A program made the translations under genes and the position numbers. Under the pieces are notes generated by a model that saw nothing but the letters and a program-made list of their open reading frames with translations, did not search any database and had not been told where the DNA came from. This document shows positions 7,983-16,353 of a stretch of 47,120 nt of DNA, one piece after another (the first letter of the stretch is position 1; each line of letters opens with the position of its first letter). Origin of the DNA: Clostridiaceae bacterium (GTDB lineage: Bacteria; Bacillota; Clostridia; DSM-8532); the NCBI GenBank assembly GCA_012521615.1, contig JAAYMA010000021.1, forward strand, positions 1-47,120, read 5' to 3'.

Positions 7983-8849
7983 ATGAACACAAAGAAGATT
8001 ATTGCATTGATTATTGCGGTATCAATCCTGACAATTTTTATTGCTGGCTGTGGAGCTTCTGATAAAGATAAGGAAGGCTCTGCTGTTGTTAAAGTTATTG
8101 AAATACCCCTTACTCAGGAGGAATATGCTTTTGGTGTGGACAAAAACCAACCTGAACTTCTTGAGGAAGTAAATAACTTCATTGCTAAAATTAAAGAAGA
8201 CGGTACATATGAAGAGATATTGAACCGTTATTTCGGTGATGGGGAGCCTCAGCCTGTGTCATCGGCTGAACTGAATCCCGGCAAAGATCAGCTGGTAGTT
8301 GCAACAAATGCAGCCTTCGAGCCGTTTGAATATACAAAAGGCGATAAATACTACGGAATAGACATGGAGATTGCAAAGCTTCTTGCTGATCACCTCGGAA
8401 AAGAGCTTGTAATAAGCAATATGGATTTTGAATCTGTTTGCCTTTCAGTAGGTCAGGGAAAAGCTGATATTGCCATGGCAGGACTTACTATTAAGGAAGA
8501 CAGAAAAGAATATGTACAATTTTCTGACAAGTACTATGATGCCGCTCAGATGCTGGTTGTCAAGGCAGATGATACCACATTTGATGATTGTAAGACTGCA
8601 GAAGATGTAGAGACCATTCTGGCCGGATTTGGCAATGATATCAAGATCGGCGTTCAGAATGGAACCACCGCTCAATTTTATGTTGAAGGAGACGAAGAGT
8701 GGGGATTTGATGGTTTCAATGCATCCTGTGTCGGTTATAAATCCGGTTCACTTGCGGTTCAGGATATGCTGAACGGAAATATTCAATATGTCATTATAGA
8801 CGAAGCTCCGGCCCGCTTTATAGTGGATGCATTCAACGAACTTAACTGA
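7983..8849 (+). CDS. Amino-acid ABC transporter binding lipoprotein, circularly permuted SBP_bac_3
   Basis: A secreted lipoprotein of 288 residues (lipobox ending AGC, Cys23) that captures a polar amino acid for the following permease and ATPase. The order of its domain is unusual. Residues about 35-85 (KVIEIPLTQEEYAFGV, then ELLEEVNNFIAKIKEDGTYEEIL and YFG) match the segment that normally ENDS family 3 binding proteins such as GlnH. The usual N-terminal lobe start (LVVATNAAFEPFEY, GIDMEIAKLLADHLG) appears only at residue 104. The protein then stops at YVIIDEAPARFIVDAFNELN, where the missing tail would normally continue. The domain is therefore complete but permuted. An alternative, an unrelated N-terminal extension plus truncation, is less likely because the two pieces fit end to end. 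Strong AAGGAGA ribosome site. Confidence 0.9.
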   Translation: MNTKKIIALIIAVSILTIFIAGCGASDKDKEGSAVVKVIEIPLTQEEYAFGVDKNQPELLEEVNNFIAKIKEDGTYEEILNRYFGDGEPQPVSSAELNPGKDQLVVATNAAFEPFEYTKGDKYYGIDMEIAKLLADHLGKELVISNMDFESVCLSVGQGKADIAMAGLTIKEDRKEYVQFSDKYYDAAQMLVVKADDTTFDDCKTAEDVETILAGFGNDIKIGVQNGTTAQFYVEGDEEWGFDGFNASCVGYKSGSLAVQDMLNGNIQYVIIDEAPARFIVDAFNELN

Positions 8850-8878
8850 TTAATTTAAGTGAATTATTATAAAATAAG

Positions 8879-8907
8879 AATACCCCGCTGAATAAATGCG
8901 GGGTATT
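8879..8907 (+). terminator. Intercistronic hairpin after the binding protein
   Basis: AATACCCCGC (8879-8888) pairs perfectly with GCGGGGTATT (8898-8907). The downstream sequence has only a poor T-run, so this is probably a partial terminator or a 3' mRNA stabiliser that keeps the binding protein in excess over the permease. Confidence 0.7.
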
Positions 8908-8949
8908 CTGAGGTTTAAATTTATTTTAATTTTATAGAGGGACAATAAG

Positions 8950-9660
8950 ATGGGTAGTTTTGGAAAGAAAATAGAGAAATTCTGGGACATTTTTTATTAT
9001 CATGACGGATATACAAAAGTAGTTACCGGGCTTTATAACACCGTATATATTGCGGTTGTGGGGCTTGCTATAGGTATTATTATCGGGACATTAATAGCAA
9101 TTGTTGAAGTAATTCCTAAATACAAGAGACTTCCAAGAATATTGAATGGATTCTGCAGGTTTTATGTCGGGCTTTTCAGAGGCTCACCAATTGTAGTACA
9201 GCTTCTGGTGGCGTATTATGTAATCCTGCCCCTGCTTGGATTAAATTTGCCTGCCATAAATGTATGCGTTCTGGTTTTTGGTTTTAACAGCGGTGCGTAT
9301 GTTTCGGAAATTATGAGGGGCGGTATTTTGTCTGTCGATGTGGGTCAAATGGAGGCGGGCAGGGCTCTTGGCCTTTCGTACGCAACTACTATGATGAAAA
9401 TAGTGGTCCCGCAGGCTGTAAAGAATATTCTGCCTACATTGGGCAATGAATTTATAGCCCTGATTAAGGAAACATCGGTTGTCAGTTTTGTTGGTGCTGC
9501 TGATTTGTATGTTGCTTTCAGCTATATAGGTTCCAATAGTTATGAGTTTATGGTTCCTTACCTGGTTATGGCATTGATTTATATAGTTCTGGTAATGATT
9601 ATTGCATTCTTCGTCAAAATGATGGAAAGGAGCCTAAGAAAAAGTGATAGACGTAATTAA
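8950..9660 (+). CDS. Polar amino-acid ABC transporter permease
   Basis: A 236-residue inner-membrane permease of the HisM/GlnP type, with about five transmembrane helices. The characteristic segment is [11 protein letters not shown] early on, and the cytoplasmic EAA loop [22 protein letters not shown] that docks onto the ATPase, followed by [17 protein letters not shown]. It is the only permease in the operon, so the transporter is expected to use a homodimer. It overlaps the ATPase gene by 17 bases, which implies coupled translation. The start has AGAGGGA upstream. Confidence 0.92.
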   Translation: MGSFGKKIEKFWDIFYYHDGYTKVVTGLYNTVYIAVVGLAIGIIIGTLIAIVEVIPKYKRLPRILNGFCRFYVGLFRGSPIVVQLLVAYYVILPLLGLNLPAINVCVLVFGFNSGAYVSEIMRGGILSVDVGQMEAGRALGLSYATTMMKIVVPQAVKNILPTLGNEFIALIKETSVVSFVGAADLYVAFSYIGSNSYEFMVPYLVMALIYIVLVMIIAFFVKMMERSLRKSDRRN

Positions 9661-10468
9661 TCTGAAAAAGAATTTTGGTGATCTGGAAGTTTTAAAGGGC
9701 ATTACGACCTCTATTAAACCTGGCGAGAAAGTTGCTATCATAGGCCCTTCCGGAAGTGGAAAAAGCACTTTTTTAAGATGTCTTAACTGTATGGAAGATC
9801 CAACAAGCGGTCAGGTCATATTCCAGGGTGTCGATATTGCTGATATGAGAGTGAATATAAACATTCACCGCCGTCATATGGGAATGGTATTCCAGCAGTT
9901 TAACCTGTTTAATAACAAAACTGTTATAGACAATATTATGCTTGCACCAGTTACCATTGCGCTGCATGATCTGCGTACAAAAAAGATTAAAAACTTTTTT
10001 ATACGGATAAGAAATCTATTTGCTAAAAATAAAAAAGAATTATTCGAGATAAATACGACAAAAGCACAAATAAAAGCCGAGGCAAAAGAAAATGCCATGA
10101 GGCTTCTGAAAAGAATAGGTCTTGAGGATAAAGCCAATAATTATCCTTCAACACTTTCAGGCGGACAAAAGCAGAGAGTAGCCATTATCCGTGCTCTTGC
10201 CATGAACCCGAAAGTGATGCTGTTTGATGAACCTACATCGGCCCTTGATCCTGAAATGGTTGGAGAAGTGCTTGACCTTATCAAACAACTTGCCGATGAA
10301 GGCATGACAATGGTTATCGTCACACACGAAATGGGTTTTGCAAGAGAAGTTGCTACCAGAGTAATATTTATGGATGAAGGAAGAATTGTTGAGGAAAATA
10401 CACCTGAAGAACTTTTCACAAATCCTCAGAATATAAGAACCAGGGAGTTTTTATCAAAAGTTTTGTAG
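9644..10468 (+). CDS. Polar amino-acid ABC transporter ATPase with insertion
   Basis: The ATP-hydrolysing subunit, 274 residues, begins with GTG inside the permease gene (GGAAAGGAG about 12 bases upstream). Motifs: Walker [10 protein letters not shown] (34-42), Q-loop FQQFNLF (about 83-89), signature LSGGQKQR (171-178), Walker [14 protein letters not shown] (191-203), and H-loop His228 in VTHEM. GlnQ-type ATPases are usually about 240 residues; here roughly 32 extra, very basic residues (about 107-140) lie between the Q-loop and the signature, in the helical domain that contacts the permease. The rest is canonical. Confidence 0.93.
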   Translation: MIDVINLKKNFGDLEVLKGITTSIKPGEKVAIIGPSGSGKSTFLRCLNCMEDPTSGQVIFQGVDIADMRVNINIHRRHMGMVFQQFNLFNNKTVIDNIMLAPVTIALHDLRTKKIKNFFIRIRNLFAKNKKELFEINTTKAQIKAEAKENAMRLLKRIGLEDKANNYPSTLSGGQKQRVAIIRALAMNPKVMLFDEPTSALDPEMVGEVLDLIKQLADEGMTMVIVTHEMGFAREVATRVIFMDEGRIVEENTPEELFTNPQNIRTREFLSKVL

Positions 10469-10521
10469 ATGCAAACTCATAATGAAGTTAATAATCCCCC
10501 CCTGATATTATAATTTGTTTT

Positions 10522-10549
10522 TACCCCTTCTTTTCTGAGGGGTATTTTT
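10522..10549 (+). terminator. Terminator after the amino-acid ABC operon
   Basis: TACCCCT (10522-10528) pairs with AGGGGTA (10538-10544), followed by TTTTT. Confidence 0.85.
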
Positions 10550-10697
10550 GTTATTGAAAAAATAAACCGGATAACTGATTATTGGACTATTGACAGGGTA
10601 AAGATTTATAATAGTTTTTGTATTACTGTTTATTAAAGCTTAAATGACTTTTTATTAACTATATGATAGATCAGGATAAAAGGCAGGAAAATAACTT

Positions 10698-11933
10698 ATG
10701 AGCAAAAAAAATCATGTAATTGTAGTTGGTGGAGGAGCTTCCGGTATAATGTCTGCCATAACGGCAAGAAGATGCGGAGCTGAAGTCACTATACTTGAAA
10801 AAAATCCCCGGATAGGCAAGAAAATTTTGGCTACCGGAAATGGACGTTGTAATTTTACAAACATTAATACAGATTTGAAATATTATAATGGAACAAATCC
10901 GGAATTTGCGAAAAATGCTTTATCAGAGTTCACAGTGGATGATACAATCAGATTTTTTGAGGAACTGGGGATTGCCCATAAGGTGGAAAACCTCGGAAAG
11001 GTCTTTCCAATGTCCGATCAGGCCTCAAGTTTTCTTGATGTTTTCTTATATGAGCTTGAAAGACTTAATATAAAGACAGTTTGCAATGCCTTGGTCAAAA
11101 AAATAATACCGGCAAAAAAGGGTTTTGTAATTGAACTTGATGACGGGAAAAAATATAATTGCGATAAAGTAATAATTTCTGCCGGTGGCAAGGCTATGCC
11201 GTCAAGCGGTTCAGACGGAAACGGTTATGATTTGGCCAAAAGTCTTGGCCACAGTATTACTGATGTTTTTCCATCATTGGTACAAATCATGCTCGAAGGC
11301 TCTTTCTTCAAAAGGATAGATGGAGTCAAAATATCGGGTACTGCTGAGTTGCTGTATAAAAATACTCTGGTTGCAAAAGACAGCGGGGATATATTGTTTG
11401 CCAACTATGGTGTATCAGGTCCTCCAATTCTGCAGCTTAGCAGAAAAGCGGGGGAATTGGTAAGCAAAGGGGAAGAGGCATATCTGAGGATAACAGTTAT
11501 TGACAGTATTTCAAAATCAGAATTAAGAGATATAATTGACAGAAGATTTGCCACAAGCCCTGAAAAAACTGTTGAATTCAGCCTGGTAGGTTTAATAAAT
11601 AAAAGACTTATACCGGTAATGCTGACTGAAGCAGGAATAAAGGATTTAAAACAGCCTGCAGGAAGTCTCTCTGAAAAAGACAGGGACAGAGTAGTTAATA
11701 TATTAAAGGACTGGAGATTTAAAATAAGGGGTACAAAGGGCTGGACCAGTGCTCAGGCGACTGCAGGTGGTGTTAACACTGATGAGATAAATCCGGATAC
11801 AATGGAATCAAAAATAGTAAATGGTCTTTATTTTGCCGGTGAGATACTGGATATTGATGGTCAGTGCGGAGGTTTCAATCTTCAGTGGGCCTGGTCATCA
11901 GGTTTTGTAGCCGGAAAAAATGCAGCTATGTAA
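10698..11933 (+). CDS. BaiN/RdsA-like flavoprotein (HI0933 family)
   Basis: A 411-residue FAD-dependent oxidoreductase of the HI0933/YhiN/BaiN family. The N-terminal dinucleotide motif is VVGGGASGIMSAITARRCGA, followed by the family hallmark KKILATGNGRCNFTN. The C-terminus carries FAGEILDIDGQCGGFNLQWAWSSG, the second FAD contact. One relative has been linked to bile-acid dehydroxylation, but most members have no known substrate. The ribosome site is poor (GGCAGGAAAATAACTT). A TATAAT at 10607-10612 with TTGGAC upstream is a possible promoter with a 19-base spacer. It lies 15 bases before another flavoprotein gene and the two are almost certainly co-transcribed. Confidence 0.88.
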   Translation: MSKKNHVIVVGGGASGIMSAITARRCGAEVTILEKNPRIGKKILATGNGRCNFTNINTDLKYYNGTNPEFAKNALSEFTVDDTIRFFEELGIAHKVENLGKVFPMSDQASSFLDVFLYELERLNIKTVCNALVKKIIPAKKGFVIELDDGKKYNCDKVIISAGGKAMPSSGSDGNGYDLAKSLGHSITDVFPSLVQIMLEGSFFKRIDGVKISGTAELLYKNTLVAKDSGDILFANYGVSGPPILQLSRKAGELVSKGEEAYLRITVIDSISKSELRDIIDRRFATSPEKTVEFSLVGLINKRLIPVMLTEAGIKDLKQPAGSLSEKDRDRVVNILKDWRFKIRGTKGWTSAQATAGGVNTDEINPDTMESKIVNGLYFAGEILDIDGQCGGFNLQWAWSSGFVAGKNAAM

Positions 11934-11948
11934 AAGCAGGAGGTAGTG

Positions 11949-13556
11949 ATGCTCAGACTTACCAATCTTAAATTGTCTGTTACTGAAGTCAAAAATGAAG
12001 AAACTGAAAAAACTGCTCTTAAAAACCTGATCCTTAATAAACTCAGGATTAAAGAAAATGAGCTTAAGGAATTTAAAATATTTAAAAAATCAGTAGATGC
12101 AAGAAAAAAAGACAATATTTATTATGTATATACCGTTGATGTAAAATTATCAAATGAAAAGAAGATTCTCAATAAAGGATACAAAAATGTGGCAGTAGCC
12201 CTTGATTTATCATATAAATGGCCAGCTCCCGGCACCTGTAAACTGAAAGAAAGGCCTGTCATTATTGGTATGGGTCCGGCCGGGCTTTTTGCAGGACTTT
12301 TTCTGTCCAGAAAAGGATACAGACCGCTGATCCTGGAAAGAGGCGACGATGTAGACACAAGAACAGAAAAAATAAACAGGTTCTGGGAAAGCGGGCAACT
12401 TGATTCTGAAAGCAATGTACAGTTTGGTGAAGGTGGAGCGGGTACTTTCTCAGACGGCAAGCTCAATACTTTAATCAATGATAAAAGATGCCATACCGTT
12501 CTTACAGAGTTTGTCAGCGCCGGGGCGCCTTCCGATATTCTTTATAAAAACAAGCCTCATATAGGTACTGATTATTTAAGGACAGCAGTTAAGAATCTCA
12601 GAAAAGAAATCATTGCCAATGGTGGAGAGGTAAGATTCAATGCAAAGGTAACTGATTTTGTAATAAATAACGGGGTGATATCTTCAGTTATTGTCAATAA
12701 TACTGAGGAAATACCCTGTGAAGTGGTTCTGCTGGCTGTTGGACACAGTGCGAGGGATACTTTCGAAAAATTATATGCAAGGGGAGTATATTTTACGCCC
12801 AAAGCCTTTTCAATTGGAGTAAGAATAGAACATCCCCAGAAAATTATAGACAATGCCCAGTACGGCAAATTTGCCGGCTTTCCGGGACTTGGTGCTGCTG
12901 ACTACAAACTTTCATATCACTCAAAAAACGGCAGATCGGCTTATACCTTCTGTATGTGCCCGGGAGGGTATGTTGTGGCAGCGGCTTCTGAGGAAGGATT
13001 TGTAGTAACCAATGGCATGAGCGAGTATTCAAGAAACGGGGAAAATGCAAATTCTGCCATTTTAGTGGGCGTTACCCCCAAGGATTTCGGAAGTGATCAT
13101 CCTTTGGCTGGTATAGAGTTTCAGCGCAAATATGAACAATTGGCTTTCAAATATGGTGGAAAGGATTATAAAGCTCCTGTTCAGCTTACAGGCGATTTTC
13201 TTTCAGACAGAATCAGTACCCGATGGGGCAGTGTACAGCCTACCTATAAGCCAGGCACTGTATTTGCGGAGCTTAAAGAAATACTTCCCCGATATGTTAC
13301 AGAAACCCTTAAAGAAGCCATTTTATATTTCGATTCCAAAATAGAAGGGTTTGCCATGGCAGACAGTATTCTGACAGGTGTTGAAACAAGAAGCTCTTCT
13401 CCTGTAAGGATAAACAGGAATGAAGAGTTTATGTCCAACATTGAAGGCTTGTATCCTGTGGGAGAAGGGGCGGGATATGCAGGCGGAATAATGTCGTCTG
13501 CTGTTGATGGTATTAAAACAGCTGAAAAAATCATGCAGAAATATGCTCCTTTATGA
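11949..13556 (+). CDS. Uncharacterised FAD-dependent dehydrogenase (COG2509-like)
   Basis: A 535-residue flavoprotein. About 95 N-terminal residues form a separate small domain (LKLSVTEVKNEE, ending DVKLSNEKKIL), followed by the FAD motif PVIIGMGPAGLFAGLFLSRKGY, then SNVQFGEGGAGTFSDGKLNT and a C-terminal YPVGEGAGYAGGIMSSAVDGIKTAE. This matches the widely conserved but uncharacterised COG2509 group. The ATG at 11949 is chosen because GCAGGAGGT sits 5-6 bases upstream; the GTG at 11946 is possible but crowded. It follows the BaiN-like gene by 15 bases, so the two may act on the same or successive substrates (inference). Confidence 0.87.
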   Translation: MLRLTNLKLSVTEVKNEETEKTALKNLILNKLRIKENELKEFKIFKKSVDARKKDNIYYVYTVDVKLSNEKKILNKGYKNVAVALDLSYKWPAPGTCKLKERPVIIGMGPAGLFAGLFLSRKGYRPLILERGDDVDTRTEKINRFWESGQLDSESNVQFGEGGAGTFSDGKLNTLINDKRCHTVLTEFVSAGAPSDILYKNKPHIGTDYLRTAVKNLRKEIIANGGEVRFNAKVTDFVINNGVISSVIVNNTEEIPCEVVLLAVGHSARDTFEKLYARGVYFTPKAFSIGVRIEHPQKIIDNAQYGKFAGFPGLGAADYKLSYHSKNGRSAYTFCMCPGGYVVAAASEEGFVVTNGMSEYSRNGENANSAILVGVTPKDFGSDHPLAGIEFQRKYEQLAFKYGGKDYKAPVQLTGDFLSDRISTRWGSVQPTYKPGTVFAELKEILPRYVTETLKEAILYFDSKIEGFAMADSILTGVETRSSSPVRINRNEEFMSNIEGLYPVGEGAGYAGGIMSSAVDGIKTAEKIMQKYAPL

Positions 13557-13694
13557 TACTATAAGCAACTGTTAATCAGAAATTAATTAACAAAATTAAA
13601 AAGATGTGATATCCTATACTAAGATGGTTATATATGGATACAGTATATTAAAAACATGATTATATCTTACATCATTTCTAAAAGGAGATAACCA

Positions 13695-14585
13695 ATGAAA
13701 AAGGCTGCGATAGTCTTTAATCCATGTGCCGGATTAAAACGGGCTAATAAATATATAGGCGATATACAGGAATTGTTTAAAAAATATGGATATGAGAATA
13801 ATGTTTATCTTACAGAAAAAAGCGGTGATGGAACAAAATTAACAAAAGAGCATGCACAAGATGTAGATATAGTTGTATGCATCGGCGGGGATGGTACACT
13901 GAATGAGGTTATATCAGGAATGCTTGAAACAGGTGTTAAAAAGCCGATCGGGTATATTCCTGCCGGAAGTACAAATGATTTTGCAAGCAGTCTCAAGCTT
14001 GCCAGAGATATAATGAAAGCAGCAAGAGATATAATGGAAGGAAAACCTCAAAAATTTGATGTGGGCTGTTTTAATGGGCGGTATTTTTCATACATAGCCT
14101 CTTGTGGTGTTTTTACAAAAGCTTCTTACTCGACGCCTCAACCCAGGAAAAATATATTTGGTCACCTGGCCTATGTTCTTGAAGGAATAAAGGAAATACC
14201 TCATATACAACCTGTTCATCTGCGTGTGGAGGCAAACGGGCAGATTTATGAGGATAATTATCTTTTTGCCGGAGTTTGTAATTCTACTTCAGTGGGGGGT
14301 ATACTTACACTGGATTCGAAAAAAGTGAATATGAATGATGGAAAGTTCGAACTCATACTGATTAAAACCCCGGGGAATATTGCCCAGTTGGGTCAGATTA
14401 TTATTGCCTTAAAAAATCAGGATTATGAAACCGAAATGATAGAGTTCTGTTCAGCCGAAAGTTTCATTGTTCATTCTTCTGAAAAAACTGACTGGACGCT
14501 GGATGGCGAGTATAGTAAAGGAAGCGATATTATTGAAATAAAAAACCTGCATAATGCGGTGGAGATTATAGTAAATGAAAGGTAA
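13695..14585 (+). CDS. Diacylglycerol/lipid kinase (DagK/YegS family)
   Basis: A 296-residue soluble lipid kinase, related to DgkB, YegS and eukaryotic sphingosine kinases. It transfers phosphate from ATP to a membrane lipid such as diacylglycerol. Motifs are KKAAIVFNPCAG at the start, the nucleotide loop CIGGDGTLNEVISGM, then GYIPAGSTNDFASSL, and the C-terminal TDWTLDGEY that closes the active site. The ribosome site AAAGGAGATAACC is strong. The gene overlaps the PAP2-family gene by 11 bases, coupling a lipid kinase to a lipid phosphatase or transferase. Confidence 0.9.
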   Translation: MKKAAIVFNPCAGLKRANKYIGDIQELFKKYGYENNVYLTEKSGDGTKLTKEHAQDVDIVVCIGGDGTLNEVISGMLETGVKKPIGYIPAGSTNDFASSLKLARDIMKAARDIMEGKPQKFDVGCFNGRYFSYIASCGVFTKASYSTPQPRKNIFGHLAYVLEGIKEIPHIQPVHLRVEANGQIYEDNYLFAGVCNSTSVGGILTLDSKKVNMNDGKFELILIKTPGNIAQLGQIIIALKNQDYETEMIEFCSAESFIVHSSEKTDWTLDGEYSKGSDIIEIKNLHNAVEIIVNER

Positions 14586-15255
14586 TCCGGTGCAGAATAT
14601 GAAACAGAATAATTTAAAATATTTACTTCAAAAGTATAGACATTTATTATTGATACTATATTTACCTATTTATCTGGTGGTCTTTTTTCTTGCGGAAAAA
14701 CATATTACGACTGATTACTGGGTGTCTTACATACCATTTGACGATGTTATCCCCTTCGTCGAGGCATTTGTGATTTTTTATGTTCTCTGGTATCCGTTTA
14801 TGTTTCTGACTGGCCTGTATTTGCTGTTTAAAGATATACCTGCATTCGAAAGGTATATGTGGTTTATTATTTTCGGTTTTTCAATCAGTATTGCCATATG
14901 CATAATATTCCCCAATGGTCAGGATTTAAGACCATTGGAATTTGAGCGGGTAAATTTCTGTACCAGGCTGGTTGGACTTCTATATGAGATCGATACCAAT
15001 ACCAATGTTCTTCCCAGCATGCATGTAGTAGGGTCAATTGCAGTGGCTTTCGCTGTATTTGACAGTAAAACTTTAAAGAATACACTTGTAAGAACAGTGA
15101 CACTTATACTGACAATCCTGATAAATCTATCTACTGTGTTTATCAAGCAGCATTCGATACTTGATATTTTTGCAGGTATAGCCGTAAGTTTAATTGTCTG
15201 GCTCATAGTTTATAAAAGCGAGCTTTTCAGAAAAAAGGAAGATAGTACCGTTTAA
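14575..15255 (+). CDS. PAP2-family membrane phosphatase/phosphotransferase
   Basis: A polytopic membrane protein of up to 226 residues with about six hydrophobic helices. The catalytic signatures of the PAP2 superfamily are present in the form LPSMHV (second motif, His) and FIKQHSILDIFAG (third motif, His and Asp), the form seen in inositolphosphorylceramide-synthase-like PAP2 proteins. Substrates are probably lipid phosphates or phospholipid head groups. The start is ambiguous: ATG 14575 has a GGTGGAG site, GTG 14590 follows AAAGG by 6 bases, and ATG 14599 begins the more typical MKQNN. It overlaps the lipid-kinase stop. A terminator follows. Confidence 0.85.
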   Translation: MKGNPVQNMKQNNLKYLLQKYRHLLLILYLPIYLVVFFLAEKHITTDYWVSYIPFDDVIPFVEAFVIFYVLWYPFMFLTGLYLLFKDIPAFERYMWFIIFGFSISIAICIIFPNGQDLRPLEFERVNFCTRLVGLLYEIDTNTNVLPSMHVVGSIAVAFAVFDSKTLKNTLVRTVTLILTILINLSTVFIKQHSILDIFAGIAVSLIVWLIVYKSELFRKKEDSTV

Positions 15256-15324
15256 TTTTTCCGTGTTCCGGTAAATTCAGTGACTTTATCACAGATTTCA
15301 CACTGATAATATTCTATAGTATAT

Positions 15325-15361
15325 GCAGTAATCTTTTTTTAATAAAGATACTGCTTTTTTT
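15325..15361 (+). terminator. Terminator after the lipid kinase/PAP2 pair
   Basis: GCAGTA-a-TCTTT (15325-15336) pairs with AAAGA-TACTGC (15344-15354), followed by seven T. Confidence 0.85.
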
Positions 15362-15411
15362 GTAATCTGATTAATCTGTGCAGTATCTTCAGCAAGGGGT
15401 ACAAGTTTAAT

Positions 15412-15615
15412 ATGGCTAAAAGATCAGCAAAAGTATCTGCTAAAGAATGCGTGGCATGCGGATGCTGTGTTAAAGTCTGCCCAAGGGGCGCGATCAGCAT
15501 AAACCACGGTATTTATGCAGTTGTTGACACAAGCAAATGTATAGGGTGTGGGCTTTGTGTAAAGGAATGTCCTGCCTCTATTATTGAATTGACTCCGGTG
15601 GAGGTGATTGCATGA
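15412..15615 (+). CDS. Ferredoxin, 2[4Fe-4S]
   Basis: A 67-residue electron carrier with two clostridial-type cluster motifs: CVACGCCVKVCP (about residues 12-23) and CIGCGLCVKECP (about 43-54). Each has the CxxCxxCxxxCP spacing that binds a [4Fe-4S] cluster. Its stop overlaps the start of the next gene (ATGA), a membrane Fe-S protein, so the two form a translationally coupled unit. This suggests the ferredoxin passes electrons to or from the membrane partner. The ribosome site AAGGGG is fair. Confidence 0.92.
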   Translation: MAKRSAKVSAKECVACGCCVKVCPRGAISINHGIYAVVDTSKCIGCGLCVKECPASIIELTPVEVIA

Positions 15616-16196
15616 AAAAACGTAAGTGGTATGATTTTTTGTGGATAGCATCCGCATTATATCTGATTCTTGGATTTTTCAACATTTTATTTGCATGGTT
15701 GGGTTTAATATGTTTTTTAACTCCTTTGGCAATATCATTCATTTCCGGAAGCAAAGCTTATTGCAATAAATATTGCGGAAGGGGACAGCTTTTCACATTA
15801 CTTGGCAAAAAGCTGGGTTTATCAAGAAACAAACCCATGCCTTCCTGGCTCAAATCCAGATGGTTCAGATATGGTTTCCTGTCTTTTTTCATGGTTATGT
15901 TCGGACTCATGATATTTAACACAGTTCTGGTTTTCAAGGATGTAAAAACCCTTTCCCAGGTTGTAACTTTGCTCTGGACATTTAAGATTCCATGGCACTG
16001 GGCTAATTGGGTAACGGGTATACCCGCGTGGATTTCACAGTTTTCCTTCGGATTTTACAGTATTATGCTCACTTCGACCTTATTGGGGTTAATTACAATG
16101 ATATTGTTTAAGCCCAGGTCCTGGTGTGTGTATTGTCCTATGGGTACTATGACACAGCTTGTTTGTATGGCAAGATATAATGGAAAAAATGCATAA
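15612..16196 (+). CDS. NapH/NosR-like membrane iron-sulfur protein
   Basis: A 194-residue membrane protein with about four hydrophobic helices and two cysteine clusters: YCNKYCGRGQLF (about residues 50-61) and CVYCPMGTMTQLVC near the C-terminus. These CxxxCxRG and CxxCPMG signatures are typical of the NapH/NosR/CcoG family, which relays electrons across or along the membrane. It lacks the two extra C-terminal [4Fe-4S] motifs of full NapH, which here may be supplied by the preceding ferredoxin (inference). The acceptor is unknown; no nitrate or nitrous-oxide reductase lies nearby. Confidence 0.8.
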   Translation: MKKRKWYDFLWIASALYLILGFFNILFAWLGLICFLTPLAISFISGSKAYCNKYCGRGQLFTLLGKKLGLSRNKPMPSWLKSRWFRYGFLSFFMVMFGLMIFNTVLVFKDVKTLSQVVTLLWTFKIPWHWANWVTGIPAWISQFSFGFYSIMLTSTLLGLITMILFKPRSWCVYCPMGTMTQLVCMARYNGKNA

Positions 16197-16233
16197 AATT
16201 CTCCCCCGCTGTTGCCGCCTGAATAGAAAATCA

Positions 16234-16268
16234 GCTGAGAATTTAACTTGATTCTCAGCCTTTGTTTT
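16234..16268 (+). terminator. Terminator after the NapH-like gene
   Basis: GCTGAGAAT (16234-16242) pairs with ATTCTCAGC (16251-16259), followed by CTTTGTTTT. The T-run is interrupted. Confidence 0.7.
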
Positions 16269-16276
16269 CCTATAAT
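16248..16276 (+). promoter_or_regulatory. Promoter of the acyl-CoA synthetase gene
   Basis: TTGATT (16248-16253), a 17-base spacer and a perfect TATAAT (16271-16276). The -35 box lies in the loop and 3' arm of the preceding terminator hairpin. Confidence 0.7.
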
Positions 16277-16353
16277 GTATAAAGAAATTTAGTATGGCAG
16301 TACGGACACAGATTTTTTTGTGCAGTACGGCAGTATGGGGAGGAAAGTGAATA

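Noticed and set aside
8191-8376. Minus-strand frames inside coding genes, such as this one
   Set aside because: They are antisense shadows of well-supported genes, with no family features or ribosome sites.
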